DNA of 64,000 nucleotides, from NCBI RefSeq assembly GCF_002929845.1, contig NZ_PJJS01000042.1, positions 1 through 64,000 on the forward strand, in the 5' to 3' direction. The first letter of the stretch is position 1; every line of letters starts with the position of its first letter. Below are positions 16,998 to 26,346 of the stretch, piece after piece. Below the pieces are notes generated by a model. The model was not told the origin of the DNA. It was given only the letters and a program-made list of their open reading frames with translations, and did not search any database. The position numbers were made by a program, and so were the translations under genes. This DNA is from Cryobacterium sp. M96 (GTDB taxonomy: Bacteria; Actinomycetota; Actinomycetes; Actinomycetales; Microbacteriaceae).

Positions 16998-18572
16998 CTA
17001 GGCCCGCACGGCGGAGGCGATCATCTCCGGCCCGCGCCGTTCGAACGCGAGCGAACCCAGAAAGACCCCGCCCACGAGCGTGATCAGTCCGCTGGCGACG
17101 CCCAGCACGAGCGCCGGAATGTTCCAGACCGGGTCGACGAAGACGCCGAGCAGCGCGCAGGCGAGAGCCGGGAGCGAAAGCAGGATCGACCCCGCAAAGG
17201 TGAACGACTGGATCAGCGCGGCCGCCGTGTCCGACGCCTGAGGCTGAGCGAAAGGGCTGTCTCCCGGCTTGGTAGCCGGATAGGGGAAGCGCGCCGATGA
17301 ATAACTCGAGAGCCCGAGCCCGGTCAGCAGGATGCTGGTGCTCACCCCCAGGATGGACGGCATCACCGCCCAGTCGCCGTAGACCGACACGCTGATCGCC
17401 GACCCCGCCGCGATCATCGGGATCCCCACGAAGAGTGCGGGAACCAACCGGCCCATCCGGTCCTCGAATCCGCGGGTGCCGGAGGCCACGTGCAGCCAGA
17501 CCGCGGTGTGGTCCAGGGCGACGTCGTTGTGCAGGGTCCAGCCCAGGAACACACTCATCAACGGCACCGCCAGAAGAGCGAGGTAGGAGATCGGCAACCC
17601 CGCGAACGACAGCGGCAAGATGACGATCAGAGGAATGACCGGGATGACGATCACCGACATCCAGTACCGGGAGTCGCGGCGCCAGTAGGTGAGGCTACGG
17701 GCCGCAATCGCACCCATCGGAGTGTGCGGCATGCTGTCGAACCACCCGAGCCCGCCGTACTGGCGGGCCTGAGCCTCGCGGCCGGGCGTGACGAGCATCC
17801 GTGCCACCAGTCCCTGCCAGGCCAGCCACAGCAGGTACGTCGTTGCCGCGGCCATCGAGAGCTTGAGCACGGCCGCACCCCAGAGCCCGGTGGAGGCATC
17901 CCCGGGAACGGCCCAGGCCGCACCGAGGGGCGTCCAGCCGAGGATGCCCGCCAGCCCGCCGATCAGGTCGAGGCCGTAGCGACCCCAATCGAAGTTGAGC
18001 GCCAGAAGCACGACGGGGGCGATCATCACCAGAAGAAGCACCCCGATGATTCCGGTGAATTCCCGGGATCGACGCGTTGCCAGCAGGAACGCCCCCAGCG
18101 ACGTGCTCACCCGGGACACGAGCATGCAGGTGGCCAGCAGCAGGGTGGCGGAGGCGAGGGCGAGCACCGTCACTAAGAGGCCGCGGGACCAGGTCACGAC
18201 CGTGCCGAGCAGCACGACCGAGAGCACGAACGCGGGCACCCCGACCAGAGAGGACAGCGCCAGACCGAGCGAAAGCCTCCGGCTAGGGATGCCCATGGTC
18301 GCGAATTTGCGCGGGTCCATGGTGTCGTCGATCCCGAAGACCAGCGGGAACAGCAGGAAGCCGAGCACGACGAGTGATCCAGCGACGACCAGGCCGTCGC
18401 GAATGGCGACGGGATCTCCCGTGAAGCGCAGCCCGACGAGCACTACGAAGAGGCCGACGGCCAGGGCGAGGCCGTAGAGCAGGCCGATCACGATGCCGGC
18501 GACCTGCCAGGGGCTGCGCCGGAACAGATTGGCGAGCAGGCGGACTTTCAGTCCGAGAAACTGTGCAACCAC
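16998..18572 (-). CDS. ABC transporter permease (ABC-2 type, large)
   Basis: A 524-residue protein with about 12 hydrophobic helices, the membrane partner of the ATPase encoded directly upstream; the two genes overlap by 25 bp (18548-18572). The first half begins with a short cytoplasmic segment (QFLGLKVRLLANLFRRSP) typical of ABC-2 exporters. Substrate is unknown. The fused-length permease suggests a single polypeptide replaces a dimer of two smaller ones. Confidence 0.8.
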   Translation of the reverse strand: MVAQFLGLKVRLLANLFRRSPWQVAGIVIGLLYGLALAVGLFVVLVGLRFTGDPVAIRDGLVVAGSLVVLGFLLFPLVFGIDDTMDPRKFATMGIPSRRLSLGLALSSLVGVPAFVLSVVLLGTVVTWSRGLLVTVLALASATLLLATCMLVSRVSTSLGAFLLATRRSREFTGIIGVLLLVMIAPVVLLALNFDWGRYGLDLIGGLAGILGWTPLGAAWAVPGDASTGLWGAAVLKLSMAAATTYLLWLAWQGLVARMLVTPGREAQARQYGGLGWFDSMPHTPMGAIAARSLTYWRRDSRYWMSVIVIPVIPLIVILPLSFAGLPISYLALLAVPLMSVFLGWTLHNDVALDHTAVWLHVASGTRGFEDRMGRLVPALFVGIPMIAAGSAISVSVYGDWAVMPSILGVSTSILLTGLGLSSYSSARFPYPATKPGDSPFAQPQASDTAAALIQSFTFAGSILLSLPALACALLGVFVDPVWNIPALVLGVASGLITLVGGVFLGSLAFERRGPEMIASAVRA

Positions 18573-20257
18573 TCCATGCCCTCCGCCACCTTGCGTCCAC
18601 CGGCCAGCTCGATGAACCGTTCCTCGAGCGTTTTCTCGCCGCGAACCTCGTCGATGGTGCCGGAGGCCAGCACCGCACCCTCCACGATGATGGCGACACG
18701 ATCGCAGACGCGCTGGATCAGATCCATTCCGTGGCTCGACAGCACGACCGTTCCACCGCTGGCGACGTATTTCTGCAGGATCTCCGTGACGTTGACGGCG
18801 GAGACCGGGTCGACGGACTCGAACGGCTCATCGAGCACGAGCAGTCGCGGCGAATGGATCATCGCGCAGGCGAGTGCGATCTTTTTCGTCATGCCGGCCG
18901 AGTAGTCGGCGACGAGGCGATTAAGCGCGTCTTCGAGGCCGAAGGCGGTTGCCAGGTCGGCCGCGCGCTGCCGCACGGTGACGTCGTCGAGACCCCGGAG
19001 CACCCCGGAGTAATAGAGCAGCTGGGCTCCGGTCAGGCGGTCGAACAGGCGCAGTCGATCAGGCAGAACGCCGATGATGCGCTTGGCGGCCATCGGGCTC
19101 CCCCAGACGTCGATGCCGTTCACCGTGACGGTGCCCGCATCCGGCCGGAGCAGCCCGGTGACCATGGAGAGCGTCGTGGTCTTGCCGGCGCCGTTGGGCC
19201 CGACGATCCCGAAGAACGACCCCGCGCGAACCTCGAGGTCGATGCCCGATACCGCCACGGTCCGGCCGAAGCTCTTGTGCAGACCGCTGACCGCGAGCAC
19301 AACCGGCGGGGCGAGATCGAGCGCAGTCGGCGCAATCACCGGGGCGCGCTTGCGGGAGGCCCGTTTCACGACGGGCGGTTCCGCGGCAGCGGGGGCGGCG
19401 GCAGGCAGCAGCTCCGTTTCGGCGGACCCAGGCAGCTGCACCGGTACGGGCACCAGTTCGATGCCTGCCGACACGGATGCGTCGGCACCGGATGCGTCGG
19501 CACCGGATGCGTCGGCAGCGAATGGCCGGGGCACGGACAGCGCGGCGACCAGGACCGGCTCGGCCTCCTCGCCCGGCGACGGGATGAACTCCGGCAGAAC
19601 CTGCGTGGCGGGCTCCGCGTCAGGTTCGACACTCTCAGAGTCAGTAGTGAGAGGCTCAGAGACAGGTTCGACTGACCTCGCGTCAGGTTCGGCGACGGCG
19701 GCCGCGGCCGCAGCCAAGGTCGCCGCCCGGATGGCCGCAGCCCGCGCTGCGCTGGCCTTGGCCGCACTGGACCGGGCCGCGCCGGTTTTCGCGACGGACT
19801 CAGATTTCGCCGCTGCCGTGCGCGCGGCCGTGGCCCGTACTGACGTCGTGCGAGCCGACGTCGTGCGAGCCGCGGTGATGGGAGGAGTGGCGAGTGTCGG
19901 GGCGTCGGCCGTCGGCGACGTGCCTTCAGAGTCAGACTCCGGCGCTGCGACGGGCCTTTTCGGAGCCGGTCTCGGTGCGGGCTTTGGGCTGGCCCTGGCC
20001 GCGGGTTTCTTCGGAAGGGGCGCCCTGGGGGTGCCCTCCCTCGCCTCTGCAGCCGCTTTTTCGCGGGCCGTACTCGGTCGCCCGGCGGCCACACGGGGGG
20101 TAGCCTTCGTGCGCGGCGGCGCCTTGGGGACAGGGGCCTTGCGCACCGGGACGGTGCGCACAACAGCCGGCGTCGTGGCCTGTGTTTCAGCAGAATCTAG
20201 CGCAGAAGAGGGCACCTTCTGCTCGTCGGGCTCGGATGTCGGGGGCGCTGGAGTCAC
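18548..20257 (-). CDS. ABC transporter ATPase with long disordered N-terminal extension
   Basis: A 569-residue protein. Residues about 318-550 are a standard ABC-2 ATPase: Walker A GPNGAGKTTT near 354, signature DYSAGMTKKIALA near 452, Walker B LLVLDEPFESVDP near 475, H-loop LSSHGMDLI near 515. Residues 1 to about 315 are low complexity, rich in Ala, Pro, Thr, Lys and Arg and then in acidic residues. They include Thr/Ala/Arg-rich stretches and three tandem DASGA units encoded by 15-bp repeats at 19474-19518. The GTG at 20257 has GGTAGG 8 bp upstream; a much later start cannot be excluded. It partners with the downstream permease. Confidence 0.85.
   Translation of the reverse strand: MTPAPPTSEPDEQKVPSSALDSAETQATTPAVVRTVPVRKAPVPKAPPRTKATPRVAAGRPSTAREKAAAEAREGTPRAPLPKKPAARASPKPAPRPAPKRPVAAPESDSEGTSPTADAPTLATPPITAARTTSARTTSVRATAARTAAAKSESVAKTGAARSSAAKASAARAAAIRAATLAAAAAAVAEPDARSVEPVSEPLTTDSESVEPDAEPATQVLPEFIPSPGEEAEPVLVAALSVPRPFAADASGADASGADASVSAGIELVPVPVQLPGSAETELLPAAAPAAAEPPVVKRASRKRAPVIAPTALDLAPPVVLAVSGLHKSFGRTVAVSGIDLEVRAGSFFGIVGPNGAGKTTTLSMVTGLLRPDAGTVTVNGIDVWGSPMAAKRIIGVLPDRLRLFDRLTGAQLLYYSGVLRGLDDVTVRQRAADLATAFGLEDALNRLVADYSAGMTKKIALACAMIHSPRLLVLDEPFESVDPVSAVNVTEILQKYVASGGTVVLSSHGMDLIQRVCDRVAIIVEGAVLASGTIDEVRGEKTLEERFIELAGGRKVAEGMEWLHSFSD
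19474..19518. repeat. Three tandem 15-bp repeats inside the ABC ATPase gene
   Basis: The unit CGGATGCGTCGGCAC occurs three times head to tail (last unit with one change), encoding repeated Asp-Ala-Ser-Gly-Ala on the minus strand. The length keeps the frame, so copy number can vary without loss of the protein. Confidence 0.9.
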
Positions 20258-20521
20258 CTCGCTAACCTACCAAGGACCGTCTGACATCGCAGGCTTCGGG
20301 GGTCACCCGGAAACACAGTCAGGCGCTGCCCAGCCACGGGCGCCCGGGTCACGAAAGCAACACGGAAAGGAGTCCGCTCTTCCCCCCAACCGAGGGCGTA
20401 GGGTACTCTCGAGTTGGCATAACGGTGTGTCTATACGTGAACGTACAAGTGAACCCTAGACAAACTCGATCTGAATCTGAGGGAGTCTCGGTCACTCGAA
20501 TTCTTTTCTGAGGAGACAATC

Positions 20522-21214
20522 GTGACCACCCAGGTAGTCATTTTGGCAGCAGGTATGGGCAGCAGACTCGGACGTTCGCTTCCGAAGCCGCTCACCGAAC
20601 TCAACGACGGTCGAACAATCATGCAGCAGCAGTTCGACAACATCGCGCACGCCTTCGGCAAGAAGGCGAAAGTTACCATCGTGGTCGGTTACAAGCTCGA
20701 GCACATCATCGAGGCCTTCCCGCAGGCATCCTTCGTTTACAACGAAGAGTATGACCAGACCAACACCTCGAAGAGCCTTCTGCGCGCTCTCCAGGCGTCC
20801 ACCACCGGCGGTGTGCTCTGGATGAACGGTGACGTCGTCTTCGACCCGGCCATTCTCGACCGCGCTGCCGCGATGGTCGCTCGCGACCAGTCCTTCGTCA
20901 CCGTCAACACCTCCAAGGTGTCCGACGAGGAGGTCAAGTACACGACCAGCGCCGAGGGCTACATCAAAGAACTCTCCAAGACTGTCAAGGGCGGGTTGGG
21001 CGAGGCAGTGGGCATCAACTACATTTCCAGCGCGTACAAGGCTGTACTGGTCCACCACCTGACGAAGGTCGCCGACCAGGACTACTTCGAGCGCGGCATC
21101 GAACTCGCGATCGAGAAGAACAACCTGTTGGTCGAGCCTCTCGACATCTCCGATTTCTACGCGGTCGAGGTCGACTTCGCCGAGGATCTCGAACGGGCGA
21201 ACCTCTTCGTCTAG
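20522..21214 (+). CDS. Sugar/alditol-phosphate nucleotidyltransferase
   Basis: A 230-residue NTP-transferase fold protein that would activate a phosphorylated sugar or alcohol with CTP or another NTP. The nucleotide motif VILAAGMGSRLGRSLPKPL is at residues 5-23 and the metal-binding LWMNGDVVF near residue 100. Size and sequence style resemble LicC-type cytidylyltransferases. The GTG at 20522 has GAGGAG 7 bp upstream. It begins a plus-strand unit with the TagG/TagH-type exporter. Together with the CDP-alcohol phosphotransferase downstream it suggests CDP-activated precursors for a wall polymer. The exact substrate is not known. Confidence 0.8.
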   Translation: MTTQVVILAAGMGSRLGRSLPKPLTELNDGRTIMQQQFDNIAHAFGKKAKVTIVVGYKLEHIIEAFPQASFVYNEEYDQTNTSKSLLRALQASTTGGVLWMNGDVVFDPAILDRAAAMVARDQSFVTVNTSKVSDEEVKYTTSAEGYIKELSKTVKGGLGEAVGINYISSAYKAVLVHHLTKVADQDYFERGIELAIEKNNLLVEPLDISDFYAVEVDFAEDLERANLFV

Positions 21215-21260
21215 CGGCGCCTTTCGCGGGGGCGCGCGCCGCGCCCCTACGATAGAGCGC

Positions 21261-22061
21261 GTGAGTAGATATGCGGAAGTGCGCCCTGAGCAGCGCACGT
21301 CTTTCGCCAGGTACCGTCATTCCCTCTGGTTGCTCACGCAGCGGGATCTGCGGGTGCGCTACTCGACGTCGCTGCTCGGTTACTTCTGGTCGATTCTCGA
21401 CCCTCTGGTCATGGCCGGTATCTACTGGTTCGTCTTCACCCAGGTTTTCCAGCGCACGGTGGGCAACGAACCGTATATCGTCTTCCTGCTGTCGGCGCTG
21501 CTGCCGTGGATGTGGTTCAACGGCACCGTGTCCGACTGCACGCGCGCGTTCCTGCGCGAAGCGAAGCTGATTCGGTCCACCCGAATACCCCGCACGATCT
21601 GGGTGAACCGGCTCGTGCTGTCCAAGGGCATCGAGTTTGTGGCGTCCATCCCGGTGCTTCTGCTGTTCGCACTCATCTCCGGGGCTGAACTCAGCGCGGG
21701 TGCGGCCCTCTTCGCCCTCGCGATCCTGCTTCAGACGATCCTGACCGCAGGGATCGGGCTGATCGTCGCTCCCCTCGTGGTCTTCTTCCGCGACCTTGAG
21801 CGGGCCGTGAAGCTCATCCTCCGCTTCCTGTTCTACGCATCGCCGATCATCTATGGCACCGCGGACCTGCCCACGGAACTGCAGTTCTGGGCCGGCTTCA
21901 ATCCGCTCAGCGGCCTGTTCAGCCTGTACCGGGCCGCGTTCTTCCCCGAGCAGCTCGATTGGAATCTCGTGCTGATCAGCGCGCTGATGTCGGTCCTCTT
22001 TCTTGTCGCCGGCCTGGTTGTCTTCACGCGCACCGAGCGCGCCGTCCTGAAGGAGATCTAG
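21261..22061 (+). CDS. Polysaccharide/teichoic acid ABC exporter permease (TagG/Wzm-like)
   Basis: A 266-residue integral membrane protein with six helices of the ABC2 polysaccharide-export family. It opens with a cytosolic segment (LLTQRDLRVRYSTSLLGYFWSILDPLVMAGIY, here cut to RDLRVRYSTSLLG) diagnostic of TagG/RfbA/Wzm permeases. It would form the channel that moves lipid-linked wall polymer across the membrane. The stop shares one base with the start of the ATPase gene (TAGTG), so the two are translationally coupled. Confidence 0.9.
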   Translation: MSRYAEVRPEQRTSFARYRHSLWLLTQRDLRVRYSTSLLGYFWSILDPLVMAGIYWFVFTQVFQRTVGNEPYIVFLLSALLPWMWFNGTVSDCTRAFLREAKLIRSTRIPRTIWVNRLVLSKGIEFVASIPVLLLFALISGAELSAGAALFALAILLQTILTAGIGLIVAPLVVFFRDLERAVKLILRFLFYASPIIYGTADLPTELQFWAGFNPLSGLFSLYRAAFFPEQLDWNLVLISALMSVLFLVAGLVVFTRTERAVLKEI

Positions 22062-22807
22062 TGTCGGCACCGGTGATCACCCTCACGGGTGTCGGCATCC
22101 GTTTCCGCCGCAATCGACGCGGTCGGCGCTCGTTCAAGGACCTGTTCGCCGCCCGGAGGCGGCGCATCCGCCCGAACGAATTCTGGGCGCTGCGGAACGT
22201 TGCGTTCACGGTGCAGCGCGGCGAGGCGATCGGCGTGGTCGGTCGCAACGGGCAGGGCAAGTCGACCCTGTTGAAGCTGGTCACCGGCGTCGTGCTGCCC
22301 GACGAGGGCTCGGTGCGCGTGACCGAGGGTGTGGCCCCGCTGATCGAGATCACGGGTGGCTTCGTGGACGACCTCACTGTGCGCGAGAACGTCTACCTGA
22401 CCGCGGGCCTGCACGGGATGACGAAGAAGCAGATCGCGGCGCGCTTCGACGAGATCATCGCCTTCGCGGAGATCGCCGACTTCGTCGACACGCCCTACAA
22501 GCACCTGTCCAGTGGTATGAAGGTGCGCATCGCGTTCGCCGTGATTTCCCGGCTCGAGGAGCCCATCCTGCTCGTGGACGAGGTGCTCGCCGTCGGCGAC
22601 AAGGCGTTCCGGGAGAAGTGCTACCGGCGGATCGAGGAACTGCTCGCCGGTGGGCGAACTCTGTTCTTCGTGTCCCACAACGAGCGGGACCTCAAGCGCT
22701 TCTGCACCCGAGGCCTCTACCTTGACAAGGGTGCGCTGGTTCTGGATGCCCCCATCACCGAGGTGCTGGCGCTCTACAACTCGCAATACGGGATCAAGCC
22801 GGCCTAA
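22061..22807 (+). CDS. Polysaccharide/teichoic acid ABC exporter ATPase (TagH/Wzt-like)
   Basis: A 248-residue ATPase with Walker A GRNGQGKSTLL near residue 65, signature HLSSGMKVRIAFA near 150 and Walker B PILLVDEVLAVGD near 167. The VDEVLAVGD form is typical of TagH/Wzt exporters. There is no C-terminal carbohydrate-binding domain as found in many Wzt proteins. The GTG at 22061 overlaps the permease stop. Its end overlaps by 4 bp with the convergent XRE gene. Confidence 0.92.
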   Translation: MSAPVITLTGVGIRFRRNRRGRRSFKDLFAARRRRIRPNEFWALRNVAFTVQRGEAIGVVGRNGQGKSTLLKLVTGVVLPDEGSVRVTEGVAPLIEITGGFVDDLTVRENVYLTAGLHGMTKKQIAARFDEIIAFAEIADFVDTPYKHLSSGMKVRIAFAVISRLEEPILLVDEVLAVGDKAFREKCYRRIEELLAGGRTLFFVSHNERDLKRFCTRGLYLDKGALVLDAPITEVLALYNSQYGIKPA

Positions 22808-23097
22808 CGGGCCGAGGCCATCACGGCATCCGGATCTTCCAGGCCGTCCCGGGAGGGCGGCAGTTGAGCGGAATTGAACCCGGTCATCAGATCGCCCGGC
22901 TCAATGCCGAGCACTGTGGCAAGCCGGATCAGGGTATGGAAAGTGGGGTTGCCAAGTCCCCGGTCGATCCGCGCGTAGTTGGACACGTTGAGGCCGGCCA
23001 GGTGGGCGACGGCCTCCTGATTGAGGGACAGCTGGCGCCGCCGACGACGCAGACGAACACCGAGGATTCGGGATGCTTCTGACTTCGGCTCAGGCAT
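22804..23097 (-). CDS. XRE-family helix-turn-helix regulator
   Basis: A 97-residue DNA-binding protein. The HTH spans about residues 12-68: ILGVRLRRRRRQLSLNQEAV, then AGLNVSNYARIDRGLGNPTF and LIRLATVLGIEPGDLM. The ATG at 23097 follows AAGGAG closely. An open frame extends further upstream but opposes the next gene and lacks homology. The gene is tail to tail with tagH (4-bp overlap) and divergent from the EcsC-like gene, so either could be its target; this is inferred from position only. Confidence 0.85.
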   Translation of the reverse strand: MPEPKSEASRILGVRLRRRRRQLSLNQEAVAHLAGLNVSNYARIDRGLGNPTFHTLIRLATVLGIEPGDLMTGFNSAQLPPSRDGLEDPDAVMASAR

Positions 23098-23187
23098 TCT
23101 CCTTGTATAGGCGCGCACCGAGTTTTCCGCCAGTGGCACCCAGCCGGGGCACGTAAACTCATCGGGACACTGACGGAGGGCACTCTG

Positions 23188-24075
23188 ATGGCCAAAAAAA
23201 CCAAGCCGATTATTTCCGAGACGGGTGGCCTGCCGAAAGGCGGCCAGCTCCCCACCGGGATCGTCACGGGCTTCGACCGCGTGATGGCGATTCACCGTCC
23301 TGCCGTGCTCGCGCACATCCGTTCCGTGCGCCGCCGTTCCCCACAGGCGTCGCCCGTGGAGATCATCCGGATCCTGGAGCGGCGCTACCTCGCCGCCGTC
23401 ACCACCGGGGGTGCCGCGGTCGGCGCGACGGCGGTCATCCCGGGGGTCGGCACCGCCGTCACCCTGGCCATCTCCGGCGTGGAGACGGCCGGGTTCCTCG
23501 AGGCCACCGCCCTGTTCACGCAGTCTGTGAGCGAGGTGCACGGCATCACGGTCGAGGACCCCGAGCGGGCACGCGCTCTGGTGATGACGATGATGCTCGG
23601 CCGCGAAGGCTCAGACCTGGTGCGCCAGCTGGCCGGCCAGGTCTCCGGCTCCGGCGTCCCGCGCGCCGCTTACTGGGGCGAACTCATCACGACCAGCATT
23701 CCCCGGGCCATCATGGGACCGCTGACCGATCGGCTGAAGAGCAGCTTCATCCGGCAGTTCGCCGCCAGGGGCGGCGCCAGCTTCATCGGCAAGGCCCTGC
23801 CGTTCGGTGTGGGCGCCATCATCGGGGGTGCGGGCAACCACATCCTGGGCTCGCGGGTCGTTCACTCGTCGCGGCTCGCGTTCGGCCAGCCGCCGGTCGG
23901 TTTCCGCGAGGAACTGGACCCCCGGGTGCGGATCGTCGTTCGGGAATCGCCGGCCCGCCGCATCCCGGGGATCACCCGGCTGTCCCTGACCGGCCTGTCC
24001 GGCCGGCTGTCCCCCCGGCGACGGATGCCCGGAGCACCGCACCCGACAACGCCGACACCGCCCCGTGCAGACTAG
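23188..24075 (+). CDS. EcsC-like hydrophobic protein
   Basis: A 295-residue protein with two glycine-rich hydrophobic segments (near residues 70-105 and 185-225) separated by an amphipathic region including HGITVEDPERARALVMTM. This arrangement resembles the EcsC family, membrane-associated proteins of unclear role. The match is by eye and moderate. The last 45 residues are basic and Pro-rich. It sits inside the wall-polymer locus but on the strand opposite to the downstream glycosyltransferases, with which it overlaps by 4 bp at its end. Confidence 0.55.
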   Translation: MAKKTKPIISETGGLPKGGQLPTGIVTGFDRVMAIHRPAVLAHIRSVRRRSPQASPVEIIRILERRYLAAVTTGGAAVGATAVIPGVGTAVTLAISGVETAGFLEATALFTQSVSEVHGITVEDPERARALVMTMMLGREGSDLVRQLAGQVSGSGVPRAAYWGELITTSIPRAIMGPLTDRLKSSFIRQFAARGGASFIGKALPFGVGAIIGGAGNHILGSRVVHSSRLAFGQPPVGFREELDPRVRIVVRESPARRIPGITRLSLTGLSGRLSPRRRMPGAPHPTTPTPPRAD

Positions 24076-25373
24076 AGCTTCTCGACGTCGCTGACCTCGT
24101 CCGTCGGAGCGTCGATGGCTGGTTCGACCACTTCCAGGCTCACGGCCTGCGGGTGGGATGTGTCGAAGCGCTCCCACTCGTCCATCAGGTGCGCCACAGC
24201 GGCGTGGAAACGCTCCGTGGCGACTCCGGGACCGGTGTCGCCGAAGTAACGCTCGACCCAGATCTTGAGCCGGTCATGGGCCTCGCTGTCATGGGTGAGA
24301 TCGTCGAGCACGCCGAGGATACTTCCCGCATCGTCGACGTTCAGCCACTCGCAGTCGGAGAGATAGCCTCCTGAGTCGATCTGAGCGGCCGGGTCGACCG
24401 GGCGGGTCACCATCAGGGCCTTGCCTGAGGCCAGACGGTCGTAGACCATCGCCGAGATGTCGACGATGGCGACATCCGCTGCCGACAACTGCCAGCCCAG
24501 GTCGGGGCTCGCGTCGTAGATGTGCCGGGCCGAGGCATCGCGCGCATTCGCCGTCGCGATGGCCGCGATGATGGTCTTGTTCGCCGCGCCGTACTCGCTG
24601 CTCACCACGCCGCTGCGGGGGTGCGGGCGGTAGATCACGCGGTGCCGGCCCGAGGCCAGCAGTGACGTCACCAGGGCAACGCCGTGGGACGCGATCGAGC
24701 CGTAGGCGGCGGCTGGCCGGTCGCCTTCCCAGGTCGGAGCGTAGAGGATGACCTGGCGCTCGTCCGGGGCAAACGGCGTCGCGCCGGAGTAGAAGTCGGC
24801 CTGGGGGCGGCCGATCTTCAGGGCGCGCTTGTCGAAGTCGTAGTCCCAGAGCACCTTGTCGAGACGGGCGATCGCGGCATCGCCGGCGACGAAGGCGTAG
24901 TCGTAGGCCTTGATCTGGTTCGTGACCATGTACATTTTGTCGCTCTCACCGTGGTTGATGAAAACGTGCCAGCGGCCCCCGTAGCGCATCATTTGGAAGT
25001 TGCGGGTGTTCTGGTTCACGTAGAACACGATCCGGATGTCCTGCTGGGCCAGCACCTGCTCGAGGTCGACGACCCGGCGAACGTAGGCAACCGGGAGCGG
25101 GGACTCATCGATCAGCGGCAGGGCACCTGCCCCACTGCGGCTCAACACCAGGACGGGCCAGGTCTCGGCGAGCTTCGCGAGCGGCTTGTACCACTGCCGC
25201 ATCTGGTACAGATTGACGTCGCCGTCGGCGAAGTAGACCGCGATCTTGAAGTGATTCCGGGGCAGCGGCTCACGCGTGGACAGCCGCCCGTTCAGCAGCC
25301 GCTGTGCCTTGCGGGACGCCGTGACGTCCCTGACCAGCTTGAGCCCAAGCCTGACGTCTCGTTGAATACCCAC
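24072..25373 (-). CDS. CDP-glycerol glycerophosphotransferase family protein (TagB/TagF-like)
   Basis: A 433-residue enzyme of the family that transfers glycerol- or ribitol-phosphate from CDP-alcohols to growing teichoic acid. Conserved features: FINHGESDKMYM near residue 140, YAPTWEGDRP near 213, YRPHPRSG near 250 and AIVDISAMVYDRL near 308. All the histidine-containing catalytic elements of the family appear present. It is the last gene of a minus-strand unit of four wall-polymer genes. The alcohol transferred is not determined. Confidence 0.88.
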   Translation of the reverse strand: MGIQRDVRLGLKLVRDVTASRKAQRLLNGRLSTREPLPRNHFKIAVYFADGDVNLYQMRQWYKPLAKLAETWPVLVLSRSGAGALPLIDESPLPVAYVRRVVDLEQVLAQQDIRIVFYVNQNTRNFQMMRYGGRWHVFINHGESDKMYMVTNQIKAYDYAFVAGDAAIARLDKVLWDYDFDKRALKIGRPQADFYSGATPFAPDERQVILYAPTWEGDRPAAAYGSIASHGVALVTSLLASGRHRVIYRPHPRSGVVSSEYGAANKTIIAAIATANARDASARHIYDASPDLGWQLSAADVAIVDISAMVYDRLASGKALMVTRPVDPAAQIDSGGYLSDCEWLNVDDAGSILGVLDDLTHDSEAHDRLKIWVERYFGDTGPGVATERFHAAVAHLMDEWERFDTSHPQAVSLEVVEPAIDAPTDEVSDVEKL

Positions 25374-25446
25374 CCATCAAGAGTACCGACGATGCCACTC
25401 GACCGAGCGCCTCTGGCCCCCCGAAGGGGACGTGACGACGGAATCG

Positions 25447-26346
25447 TTAGACGATGGGCGGCCGTCCGGCCAGCGTCATCCGCCACACCGTGCGCGCCCT
25501 GAGGGGACGCCGCTCCCCCGGGTCGGTGGTCCACCCCTCGCGGAAACCGGTGAGCCAGGCGCGCAGCGCGCCCGGATTTCGAGCCCAGCGCAGTACCTGG
25601 ATCAGAAGCCAGGACCCGGCGTAGACGGGCACGAGCAGGACCGGAAGGTTGCGGCGGGCCAGCCAGACCCGGTTGCGGGCGTTCAATCGGTAGTAGTCGG
25701 CGTGCCGGGTGGGCGCGATCACGGGATGATTCGCTTCCAGCTCGCCGGCGTACCAGGCGCGCAGGCCCAGGTCCCAAACACGCCAGGCCAGCTCGATGCC
25801 CTCATGGGCGTAGAAGAACGGCTCGGCCCAGCCCCCGGTGGCGTCGAAGGCGGCCCGGGGTAGCAGCACGGCACCCTCCCAGACCGAGAAGACGTTGCTG
25901 GAGTGGGTGGCTTCGCCCTTGCGGATGCGCGGAATCCAGCGTCTCGGCGACACGATCCCGGCCGGGTCGACCACTCGGGGCTGCAGAAGGCCGATGGTCG
26001 AATCCGCCCGAAGCACGCCGATGGCATCTCGCAGAAAGTGCGGGTCCGGGATGCTGGCGTCGTCGTCGAGGAAGAAGAGAAACTCTCCCGCGACGCGGGA
26101 GACCCCGCGGTTGCGGCCGGCCGGAATGCCCAGGTTCTCGGGCAGGCCGAGCGTCTTCACCTGGTCCGGCAGCCCGGTCGGCTGCCAGCCATTGCCCACG
26201 CACACGATGTCCAGGAGAACTCCCTGCTGGGCCAGCAGACTGCGGATGCCGCGGGCAAGGTCGTCGGGACGGGTGCCCTGGGTGAGCAGCACGACCCCCA
26301 CTGTCGGCAGGGCGGGCCCGACCGGTGAAGCGCTAGGACCGGACAC
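25447..26346 (-). CDS. Family 2 glycosyltransferase
   Basis: A 299-residue GT-A type transferase. The nucleotide-binding N-terminus (VGVVLLTQGTRPDDLARGIR) is followed by LGIPAGRNRGVSRVAGEFLFFLDDD. LDDDAS near residue 95 is the metal-binding DxD. A mixed C-terminal part contains the acceptor region EGIELAWRVWDLGL. The GTG at 26346 overlaps the CDP-alcohol transferase stop by 14 bp. It probably decorates or builds the polymer exported by the TagGH pair. Confidence 0.87.
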   Translation of the reverse strand: MSGPSASPVGPALPTVGVVLLTQGTRPDDLARGIRSLLAQQGVLLDIVCVGNGWQPTGLPDQVKTLGLPENLGIPAGRNRGVSRVAGEFLFFLDDDASIPDPHFLRDAIGVLRADSTIGLLQPRVVDPAGIVSPRRWIPRIRKGEATHSSNVFSVWEGAVLLPRAAFDATGGWAEPFFYAHEGIELAWRVWDLGLRAWYAGELEANHPVIAPTRHADYYRLNARNRVWLARRNLPVLLVPVYAGSWLLIQVLRWARNPGALRAWLTGFREGWTTDPGERRPLRARTVWRMTLAGRPPIV

